Source: an uncultured Alphaproteobacteria bacterium
GTDB lineage: Bacteria > Pseudomonadota > Alphaproteobacteria > RF32 > CAG-239
DNA length: 24,870 bases
Assembly: GCA_944391365.1 (NCBI GenBank)
Contig: CALXTH010000100.1
Span: 1 to 24,870, forward strand
Reading direction: 5' to 3'
Shown here: positions 15,956 to 22,386 of the stretch, piece after piece
How the letters are laid out: each line of letters starts with the position of its first letter
Position numbering within the stretch: the stretch's first letter is position 1
Position numbers and translations under genes: made by a program
The notes under the pieces: model-generated
What the model was told of the DNA's origin: nothing
What the model saw: only the letters and a program-made list of their open reading frames with translations
Database searches by the model: none

Positions 15956-17479
15956 ATGGAAAATTTGGAAAGCATGCCCAGACCGGAAATTATTTTGGTT
16001 GCGGATACTGTCGCCAGAGAAAAAAATATTGATAAAGAAGACGTGTTTACGGCAATGGAGATTGCCATTCAGAAAGGGGCACGTTCCAAATATGGCGCGG
16101 AGCATGATATTCGTGCAAAAATCGACCGCAAGACCGGGGCTATTTCACTGGCCCGGTATCGTGAAGTGGTGGCGGATGATGCCGTGATTGAAAATGAGGC
16201 GGCGCAGCTTCCGTTGTCTCGTGCCAAAGATTATGATCCGAATGCCGAGGTCGGTTCATTTTTGATTGATCCGTTGCCGCCGATTGATTTCGGGCGGATT
16301 GCCGCGCAGACGGCTAAGCAGGTTATTGTTCAGAAAGTCCGCGAGGCCGAGCGTAACAAACAGTTTGAGGAATATAAGGAAAAAATCGGGACGATTGTCA
16401 ATGGTACCGTCAAGCGTAATGAATTTGGCAATCTGGTTCTGGATATCGGTAAGACGGAAGCTATTTTGCGTCGGGACGAGATTATTCCGAGAGAGAAGTT
16501 TAAGAACGGCGATCGCATTCGTGCTTATGTTTTGGATGTTCGTCGTGAAAACAGAGGGCCGCAGATCTTTCTGTCGCGTACTTGTCCGGAATTTTTGGCC
16601 AAGTTGTTTGCTCAGGAAGTGCCGGAGATTTATGACGGTATTGTCAAAATTATGGGGGTTGCCCGCGATCCGGGATCAAAAGCCAAAATTGCGGTTAAGG
16701 CCGATGATGTGACTGTTGATGCGGTCGGTGCCTGCGTCGGATTGCGCGGTATTCGTGTTCAGGCCGTGGTGTCGGAGCTGCAGGGTGAAAAGATTGATGT
16801 GGTTCCTTATTCGGAAGACAAAGCGCAGTATATTGTCAGCGCTCTGGCACCGGCAGAGGTGACCAAAGTGGTTTTGGATGAAGAAAACAACAGAATCGAA
16901 GCCGTGGTGCCGCAGGAGCAGTTTTCTGCCGCAATCGGCCGCAGAGGGCAGAATGTTAAGCTGGCTTCCCAGCTTTTGGGTTGCGATATTGATGTTTTGA
17001 CCGAGGAGCAGGAGCAGGAGCGCCGCAATAATGAGAACAAGGTTCGGTCACAACGCTTTATGGAAGCTCTGGATGTTGACGAGATGATTGCGCATCTGTT
17101 GATTGTGGAAGGTTTTTCGACCGTGGATGAAATTGCGATGGTTCCGTTGTCTGAGTTGTCTGAAATCGAGGGCTTTGATGAAGATGTGGCCAAAGAGCTG
17201 CAGAGCCGTGCACAGGAATTTGTGGCCAAACGCGACAAAGATTTTGCCGCGAAGAGAAAGTCTTTGGGTATTGATGAAAAGTTGTTGGGCATTAACGGGC
17301 TGGATCAGGATATGATTATTACACTGGCTGAGAAAGGCGTGAAAACGATTGATGATCTGGCGGATCTGGCTTCTGACGAGCTGATTGAAATGCTGGGTGA
17401 AAATGTGTTGTCGGAGGTTGAGGCCAACCGAATCATTATGGAAGCCCGTGAACATTGGTTTGCCGAAGAAGAGAAGTAA
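15956..17479 (+). CDS. nusA: Transcription termination/antitermination factor NusA
   Basis: This 507-residue protein is NusA, which binds RNA polymerase and controls pausing, termination and antitermination. In order it has the N-terminal polymerase-binding domain (about 1-140), an S1 domain (about 143-208), two KH domains (about 220-345, with VGLRGIRVQAVVSEL and IGRRGQNVKLASQLLG), and two C-terminal helix-hairpin-helix repeats (about 370-425 and 445-500). I chose the ATG at 15956, preceded by GAGGA, over an upstream in-frame start at 15890 that overlaps rimP and adds unrelated residues. In other bacteria NusA regulates its own operon through leader terminators; the hairpin before rimP fits that idea but this is not shown here. 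Confidence 0.96.
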   Translation: MENLESMPRPEIILVADTVAREKNIDKEDVFTAMEIAIQKGARSKYGAEHDIRAKIDRKTGAISLARYREVVADDAVIENEAAQLPLSRAKDYDPNAEVGSFLIDPLPPIDFGRIAAQTAKQVIVQKVREAERNKQFEEYKEKIGTIVNGTVKRNEFGNLVLDIGKTEAILRRDEIIPREKFKNGDRIRAYVLDVRRENRGPQIFLSRTCPEFLAKLFAQEVPEIYDGIVKIMGVARDPGSKAKIAVKADDVTVDAVGACVGLRGIRVQAVVSELQGEKIDVVPYSEDKAQYIVSALAPAEVTKVVLDEENNRIEAVVPQEQFSAAIGRRGQNVKLASQLLGCDIDVLTEEQEQERRNNENKVRSQRFMEALDVDEMIAHLLIVEGFSTVDEIAMVPLSELSEIEGFDEDVAKELQSRAQEFVAKRDKDFAAKRKSLGIDEKLLGINGLDQDMIITLAEKGVKTIDDLADLASDELIEMLGENVLSEVEANRIIMEAREHWFAEEEK

Positions 17480-17489
17480 TGGATATTAT

Positions 17490-17519
17490 CCGGCGGAGAA
17501 AGGTTGTTTTCTCCGCCGG
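17490..17519 (+). other. Perfect 12-bp RNA hairpin at the nusA-rnpM junction
   Basis: Bases 17490-17501 (core CCGGCGGAGAAA) pair perfectly with 17508-17519 around a 6-base loop, 10 bases after the nusA stop. No T run follows, so it is not a normal intrinsic terminator. It may be an RNA processing or stability element, or a brake on rnpM translation. Confidence 0.65.
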
Positions 17520-17535
17520 GTTTATGGGTTTGAGT

Positions 17536-18120
17536 ATGGCGGATTCAGAGATACAGGAAACAGAAAACAGGCGTTGTATTGTTACCGGTGAGGTGAAAGA
17601 CAAGAGTGCGCTTTTGCGTTTTACGATGGTTAATGACGGGATGATTGTGCCGGATTTTAAGAAAAAACTGAAAGGCCGCGGATTTTTTGTTTCTGTCTCA
17701 AAGGAAATTTTGTTGACGGCGGTCAGGAAGAATTGTTTTTCAAAGGCGTCAAAAGGGCGGGCACATACTCCGTCAGGATTGGTGGATATGGTTGAGGCTT
17801 TGCTGAAAAAACGCGGTCTGGATATGCTGAATCTGGCCCGTAAGGCCGGGTGTCTGGTGACCGGGTTTGAGAAGGTCAAAGAGGCTGTCAGCAAAGGAAA
17901 AGCGGCTTTTTTGGTGGAGGCTACGGATGCCGGTGCCGATGGGCATGATAAAATTTCAGGTGCGGCCAGAGGACTGGAGATTTTGGAGATTTACAGTATT
18001 GAGGAGTTGGACAAGGCTTTAGACAAGGTTAATACGGTGCATGCCGCTGTTTTGAAAGGCAGTATGGCCAAGGCCGTCTATACAGAATTGAAACGTTATG
18101 AGTGGTTTTTAAACTCATAG
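17536..18120 (+). CDS. rnpM: RnpM/YlxR (DUF448) protein fused to an L7Ae-like domain
   Basis: This 194-residue protein joins an N-terminal YlxR/DUF448 domain (about 10-88, with RRCIVTGE at 12-19 and LKGRGFFVSVS at 45-55) to a C-terminal L7Ae/L30e-like RNA-binding domain (about 95-185, DMLNLARKAGCLVTGFEKVKEA). The two parts occur as separate ylxR and ylxQ genes in Bacillus and as one fusion in many alphaproteobacteria. YlxR was recently linked to RNase P control (RnpM) in Firmicutes; whether that holds here is unknown. The start is uncertain: an ATG at 17479 overlaps the nusA stop (TAATG) but would make the hairpin at 17490-17519 coding; I prefer 17536, close to the conserved domain. It lies 30 bases before infB. 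Confidence 0.88.
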   Translation: MADSEIQETENRRCIVTGEVKDKSALLRFTMVNDGMIVPDFKKKLKGRGFFVSVSKEILLTAVRKNCFSKASKGRAHTPSGLVDMVEALLKKRGLDMLNLARKAGCLVTGFEKVKEAVSKGKAAFLVEATDAGADGHDKISGAARGLEILEIYSIEELDKALDKVNTVHAAVLKGSMAKAVYTELKRYEWFLNS

Positions 18121-18150
18121 ATTATGGTGATGATACGGAGATGAAAGTTT

Positions 18151-20634
18151 ATGACAGAAGATAATGCAAAAGGGAAATTAACATTATCAGGGAAATCTAC
18201 CCTTACTTTGAAGAAAGTCGGGGACGGTGTTAAGCCGCATCATAACGACGGGAAAAAAGTCGTTCAGGTTGAGGTCAGAAAAAAAAGAGTGATTTCGGCA
18301 AAGCCTGAAGTGCAGAAAGTGAAAATCGACGAGGCAACAGCGGCCAAGCTGAAGCTGATTGCCGAAGCAAAGGAGCATGAAGCCCGGCGCCGCCAGGAAG
18401 AAGAAGAAAAAGAACGTTTGCGGCAGCAGCGCAAAGAGCAGGAAGAACGTGAGCGGCTTGAAAAGGAACAGGCTGAGGCTGCGCTGAAAGCTCAGGCCGA
18501 AAAAGCTGCCGAAGAGGCTCCGGAACAAAAGAAGTCTGCTCCGAAACCGGAAGAAGAGATTCGGACGTTTGCTTCCAGAGTTGTTAAAAAATCAAAAGAT
18601 TTTGATGATGAAGAGGAAGATGAGGACAGCGGCAGTTATAACCGCTTTAAACGTTCGGCAGAAAAGTCTGTCTCTCGTGAAGACAGCTTTGAGCAGGAAC
18701 GCAAGAAGGTTACCAAACGCAGTTTTGAACCACAGCGGCGCGGTGGAAAGGTAACGCTGCACAGTGTTATGGGCGGTATGGATGATGATGACGATGATTA
18801 TGGTTTCGGCGGACCGCGGCGGCGCTTTAAGAAAAAGCAGCCCAAGCCGCAGGTTGTTCAGCAGAAGAAAAAAAAAATCGTTAAGGAAGTTGTTATTCCG
18901 GAGGTTATTACCGTTCAGGAACTGGCTAACAGAATGGCCGAGAAAGGTGCCGAGGTTATTAAAAAACTGATGTCTCTCGGAGTTATGGCGACAATCAACC
19001 AGCCGATTGATGCGGATACGGCACAGATTGTGGCCGAAGAGTTCGGGCATAAGGTCAAGCGTGTGGCTGACAGTGATGTTGAACAGGGGCTGGCCGGGCC
19101 GGAAGATACCGAGGAAGATTTGTTGCCGCGGGCGCCGGTGGTTACGGTTATGGGGCATGTTGACCATGGTAAGACTTCACTTTTGGATGCTTTGCGCGAA
19201 ACAAATGTTGCCGCAAAAGAAGCCGGAGGGATTACCCAGCATATCGGCGCTTATCAGATTGAAGTTGCCGGAGGCAAGAAGATAACCTTTATTGATACGC
19301 CGGGGCATGAGGCTTTTTCAGAGATGCGTGCCCGCGGTGCCAAAGTGACGGATATTGTGGTTTTGGTTGTGGCGGCCAATGACGGGATTATGCCCCAGAC
19401 AATTGAGGCTATTCGTCATGCTCAGGCTGCGGAAGTGCCGATTGTGGTTGCTATTAACAAAATTGACCTGCCCGGGGCTGATCCGATGAAAGTTAAGACG
19501 GCTTTGTTGCAGCATGGAATCGCTGTTGAAGATATGGGCGGTGAATATTTGTGTGCGGAAGTTTCGGCCAAAAAGCGCATTAATATTGATAAATTGGTTG
19601 ATGCGATTTTGTTGCAGGCGGAAATTTTGGATTTGAAGGCCAATCCCAACCGGTTGGCACAGGGAGCGGTCATTGAGGCCAAAATGGAAAAAGGCCGCGG
19701 TTCCGTTGCGACGGTTCTGGTTCAGAACGGAACGCTTCATGTCGGTGATATTTGTATTGCCGGCAAGGAATGGGGGCATGTTCGTGCGATGTTTAATGAG
19801 AATGGCAAAAAAGTTCCCGAGGCCGGGCCGGCAACGCCGGTTGAAATTCTGGGTTTGCAGGGAACGCCTGCGGCCGGGGATGATTTTGTTATTGTCAAAG
19901 ATGAGGCTCAGGCCAAGGAAGTGACAAATTACCGCATTCGCAAAGAACGTGATGCCAAGCTGGTTAAGAGTGCGAAGTCGGCGATGGAGCAGATGCTGGA
20001 TAAAATCAAATCCGGAGAGGTCAAGCATTTGCCGGTTATTATCAAGGCGGATGTTCAGGGGTCGATTGAGGCGATTGAGGGCACAATCAAGAAGCTTTCC
20101 AATGATGAGGTCAGTGTTCAGATTTTGCATTCCGCAGTTGGCCCGATTTCGGATTCCGATGTGACTTTGGCCAAGGCGTCAAACGCGTTTATTATCGGTT
20201 TTAATGTCCGTGCTATTCCTCATGCCCGTGATATGGCCCGGCAGGATGGTGTTGATATTCGCTATTATTCAATTATTTATGATGTCGTTGATGATATTAA
20301 AAAAGCTCTGGAGGGGATGTTGTCGCCCGAGCTGCGTGAGAAAATCATCGGTTATGCCGAGATACGCAATGTCTTTAATATCACAGGCGTTGGCAAAGTC
20401 GGTGGTTGTATGGTTACTGAAGGTTTTGTCAAGCGCGGTGCCAAGGTTCGTCTGTTGCGCGACAATGTGGTTATTCATGACGGGGCTTTGGCTCAACTCA
20501 AGCGTTTCAAAGAGGATGTGAAAGAGGTTAAATCCGGTTATGAATGTGGTATGAGTTTTGAGAACTACAATGACATTCAGGTGGGGGATTATATAGAATG
20601 TTATGAGGTGGAAGAAATCGCCGCTACCCTGTAA
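18151..20634 (+). CDS. infB: Translation initiation factor IF-2
   Basis: This 827-residue GTPase places initiator tRNA on the 30S subunit and drives subunit joining. It has a charged N-terminal region with a helical stretch of Glu/Arg/Lys (about 65-130), acidic and basic low-complexity segments, then an IF2 N-terminal module (VQELANRMAEKGAEVIKKL) before the G domain. G1 is GHVDHGKT at 335-342, G3 is DTPGH at 382-386 and G4 is NKID at 436-439, followed by domains II-IV ending in the fMet-tRNA-binding domain. A GGAG site lies 10 bases before the ATG. It ends the rimP-nusA-rnpM operon. rbfA and truB, the usual next genes, are absent; a long hairpin follows after 26 bases. Confidence 0.97.
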   Translation: MTEDNAKGKLTLSGKSTLTLKKVGDGVKPHHNDGKKVVQVEVRKKRVISAKPEVQKVKIDEATAAKLKLIAEAKEHEARRRQEEEEKERLRQQRKEQEERERLEKEQAEAALKAQAEKAAEEAPEQKKSAPKPEEEIRTFASRVVKKSKDFDDEEEDEDSGSYNRFKRSAEKSVSREDSFEQERKKVTKRSFEPQRRGGKVTLHSVMGGMDDDDDDYGFGGPRRRFKKKQPKPQVVQQKKKKIVKEVVIPEVITVQELANRMAEKGAEVIKKLMSLGVMATINQPIDADTAQIVAEEFGHKVKRVADSDVEQGLAGPEDTEEDLLPRAPVVTVMGHVDHGKTSLLDALRETNVAAKEAGGITQHIGAYQIEVAGGKKITFIDTPGHEAFSEMRARGAKVTDIVVLVVAANDGIMPQTIEAIRHAQAAEVPIVVAINKIDLPGADPMKVKTALLQHGIAVEDMGGEYLCAEVSAKKRINIDKLVDAILLQAEILDLKANPNRLAQGAVIEAKMEKGRGSVATVLVQNGTLHVGDICIAGKEWGHVRAMFNENGKKVPEAGPATPVEILGLQGTPAAGDDFVIVKDEAQAKEVTNYRIRKERDAKLVKSAKSAMEQMLDKIKSGEVKHLPVIIKADVQGSIEAIEGTIKKLSNDEVSVQILHSAVGPISDSDVTLAKASNAFIIGFNVRAIPHARDMARQDGVDIRYYSIIYDVVDDIKKALEGMLSPELREKIIGYAEIRNVFNITGVGKVGGCMVTEGFVKRGAKVRLLRDNVVIHDGALAQLKRFKEDVKEVKSGYECGMSFENYNDIQVGDYIECYEVEEIAATL

Positions 20635-20660
20635 AATCCCGCTCTGTGGGTTACTAATAC

Positions 20661-20727
20661 AGAAAAAAGTTTTAAGGCTAAGTCATGTACTTCTATGTAC
20701 ACTCCTGTCGCCTTAAAACTTTTTTCT
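20661..20727 (+). terminator. Long inverted repeat, probable terminator of the infB operon
   Basis: A perfect 18-bp stem (20661-20678 with 20710-20727; arms AGAAAAAAGTTTTAAGGC and its complement) encloses a 31-base loop that holds a second small hairpin (TGTAC 20686-20690 with GTACA 20697-20701). The descending arm carries six T and is followed by a T/A-rich tail. It sits 26 bases after the infB stop. The size and nested loop are unusual for a plain terminator, so it may instead be one copy of a dispersed palindromic element serving as a terminator. Confidence 0.6.
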
Positions 20728-20740
20728 TATTATTAACCTC

Positions 20741-20998
20741 ACATATCGGAATTTTACTGTGCTAAAGAAAGGGGATTGAGGAAGTTAAGTTGTGAATTTC
20801 CAACTCTTATTATATGTCTCATTCTCCGAACTTTTATTATTTTGTTATGTAGAGAAAAGAAGGCTGAGTTATCTATCTTACATATCGGAATTTTACCGTG
20901 CTAAAGAAAGGGGATTGAGGAAGTTAAGTTGTGAATTTCCAACTCTTATTATATGTCTCATTCTTCGGACTTTTGTTGTTTTGTTATGTAGAGAAAAG
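20741..20998. repeat. Two-copy tandem repeat (139-bp period, 119-bp conserved unit)
   Basis: Bases 20741-20859 and 20880-20998 match at 114 of 119 positions; all five differences are transitions. The linker of 20 bases after copy 1 is not repeated. The unit starts ACATATCGGAATTTTAC and ends ATGTAGAGAAAAG, and stop codons break all convincing frames. A degraded third start may follow at about 21005-21027 (AATTTTGCCGTG). The repeat fills most of the 476-base gap between infB and the gene at 21111. I recognise no known element in it. Confidence 0.9.
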
Positions 20999-21044
20999 TT
21001 CATTAATTTTGCCGTGTCAGGGAAATGTTATGTGTGTGTTTTTG

Positions 21045-21073
21045 TTGACTTTTGTCTAAAAACATGGTAAAAG
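21045..21073 (+). promoter_or_regulatory. Predicted promoter of the gene at 21111
   Basis: TTGACT (21045-21050) and TAAAAG (21068-21073) are separated by 17 bases, with TGG before the -10 (ATGGTAAAAG). Transcription from near 21080 would give a leader of about 30 bases. Confidence 0.5.
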
Positions 21074-21110
21074 GTTTTTGTTTTAAGTATTATTCTAAAA
21101 ATTTTATATT

Positions 21111-21632
21111 ATGGATTTAAATAATTTTGGTTCCTGTTTGGCAGAGGCGGCGATCGTCGGCAGTTCTTTTGATAAACCTGGCTGTTGTCCGGTAAAGCGG
21201 AAAAGGTCTTTCTTGGCATTTGTCTATGCCGATGATTCTTTGTCTGAGGTATTTGAACCTCAGCGGGAGGTGAAGGGGTATATTTTTCAGCGAAGAAACG
21301 GGCATTATGTTTTTGTTTATCGCGCTTATGCGCCGGAAAAAATGCCTTATCTTCAGGCTTGTGCATTTTGCGCTACGATTAAGTTCAGAGGTGTGTCCTG
21401 TATCCCCGGAAGTGCTGATTTTTTGATGCGGGAATTGTATGATGAGCAACGGAATGTGCAATTATGCCGCAGCAGGATAGAACCTGTTGATGAGCGATTG
21501 ATCTGGTCATCAACACCCTGTTCTTATTATCACTGGATGGTTGATCCGCTTAATCATCAGCCGGTTTACGGACGTGATTTGGAGGCGTTTTATGTTCGTC
21601 CGGTGTTGGATTTGAAAAATCTGCCGGTTTGA
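21111..21632 (+). CDS. Unassigned protein with a DUF1566/Lcl-like C-terminal segment
   Basis: This 173-residue protein has no clear signal peptide or membrane segment and is fairly rich in cysteine and aromatic residues. I do not recognise the N-terminal half. The C-terminal half, with a PGSADFLMRELYD helix, an IWSSTPCSYYHWMVD stretch and the ending YVRPVLDL, resembles the WSST...VRPV pattern of the DUF1566/Lcl-type fold (a C-type-lectin-like module), which suggests a distant relative. Residues between are poorly matched, so this is tentative. The gene has its own promoter upstream and a terminator right behind it, so it is probably transcribed alone. It lies between the repeats and grpE, a spot with no functional hint. 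Confidence 0.62.
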   Translation: MDLNNFGSCLAEAAIVGSSFDKPGCCPVKRKRSFLAFVYADDSLSEVFEPQREVKGYIFQRRNGHYVFVYRAYAPEKMPYLQACAFCATIKFRGVSCIPGSADFLMRELYDEQRNVQLCRSRIEPVDERLIWSSTPCSYYHWMVDPLNHQPVYGRDLEAFYVRPVLDLKNLPV

Positions 21633-21638
21633 AAATTG

Positions 21639-21671
21639 AAAGCTCTGAGTTTTGAGGCTCAGAGCTTTTTT
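21639..21671. terminator. Intrinsic terminator shared by the 21111 gene and grpE
   Basis: An 11-bp perfect stem (21639-21649 with 21658-21668; AAAGCTCTGAG and its complement) with an 8-base loop is followed by six T on the plus strand. It lies 6 bases after the plus-strand stop and just past the grpE end (21673), between convergent genes. The minus-strand U tract is weaker. Confidence 0.88.
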
Positions 21672-21672
21672 G

Positions 21673-22278
21673 TTATTTTCCGCCTTTGGTGACAACGACC
21701 ATAGCTTCGCGAAGAATCCGGTCGTTAATCATATAACCAGTCTGGAGTTCGGCGATGATGGTTCCCGCCGGTTTGGTTTTGTCTTCGACTTCCTGAATAA
21801 CCTGATGAAAATTCGGGTCAAACTTGCTGTTGAGCGCCTGCATTTTTTTGACGCCGAATTTTTCAAATACCTTGTCGAGTTCGTGCTGGGTCATTTCAAC
21901 TCCGGCAAGCAGGCTTTTCAGGTGTTCGCAATCGTCTTTTTTGTCTTCGGGAATCGATTTCAGGGCGCGGTCGAGATTGTCGGCGACGCTTAAAAGGTTC
22001 TTGGCAAAAGATGAAACAGCGTATTTGTTGTTTTTTTCAATTTCCTGCATGCAGCGGCGTTTGGTGTTTTCAGCGTCGGCATAAGCACGGAGAAAATCTT
22101 CTTTGAGTTTTTTGTTTTCCTCTTTCAGTTGTTCAAGCTCATCGGTTTCCGGTGCGGCGGCATCAGCGGTTGCCGGAGGTTCTTTGCCGGTCTGTGAGGA
22201 ATCTGCGGCAGGGATTTCCTGTTCTTTTTCAATATCTTCTTTATCGGGTTCTCCGCCATGATTTTTGTTGTGTTTCAT
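21673..22278 (-). CDS. grpE: GrpE nucleotide exchange factor
   Basis: This 201-residue protein is GrpE, the co-chaperone that releases ADP from DnaK. It has an acidic, disordered N-terminus to about residue 45, a long coiled coil (DELEQLKEENKKLKEDFLRAYADAENTKRR, about 46-75), a helical bundle (ADNLDRALKSI), and a C-terminal beta domain with the conserved FDPNFHQVI and GYMINDRILREAMV motifs. A GAGGA site lies a few bases before the ATG. In many alphaproteobacteria grpE follows hrcA and the pair is divergent from rph; here hrcA is missing and a glycogen-synthase gene lies in the gap. Confidence 0.96.
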   Translation of the reverse strand: MKHNKNHGGEPDKEDIEKEQEIPAADSSQTGKEPPATADAAAPETDELEQLKEENKKLKEDFLRAYADAENTKRRCMQEIEKNNKYAVSSFAKNLLSVADNLDRALKSIPEDKKDDCEHLKSLLAGVEMTQHELDKVFEKFGVKKMQALNSKFDPNFHQVIQEVEDKTKPAGTIIAELQTGYMINDRILREAMVVVTKGGK

Positions 22279-22331
22279 GTCTTTTCCTCTTTAAATCTCG
22301 TGGATTTATGTTAAATTATTATCTATCATAA

Positions 22332-22360
22332 AACTTAGTGATTAAATCTTGCCAAGTCAA
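22332..22360 (-). promoter_or_regulatory. Predicted promoter of grpE
   Basis: On the minus strand TTGACT (22355-22360) and TAAGTT (22332-22337) are separated by 17 bases, preceded by C to give CTTGACT. That -35 is close to both the sigma70 and the alphaproteobacterial sigma32 style, so heat induction is possible but not decidable by eye. No CIRCE element (HrcA operator) is present. Confidence 0.4.
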
Positions 22361-22386
22361 GAGGGAAAGCAGGAGCGGAGGAGAAA

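Noticed and set aside
18187..19167. Minus-strand frames opposite infB
   Set aside because: They are reverse-strand shadows of a well-supported IF-2 gene, rich in low-complexity residues and without ribosome sites; the same applies to the other antisense frames over lptD, ftsK, lptG and glgA.
20661..20998. Insertion sequence or MITE
   Set aside because: The palindrome and tandem repeat lack flanking target duplications and no transposase fragment is present; a mobile origin cannot be shown.
20741..20998. CRISPR array
   Set aside because: Only two long copies with a 20-base linker; unit length and spacing do not fit CRISPR, and no cas genes are near.
20792..21070. 92-codon plus-strand frame across the tandem repeats
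   Set aside because: It starts with GTG without a Shine-Dalgarno, runs through both repeat copies and linker in different contexts, and the product has no domain-like features.
22279..22386. CIRCE/HrcA operator before grpE
   Set aside because: No TTAGCACTC-N9-GAGTGCTAA-like inverted repeat is present on either strand.
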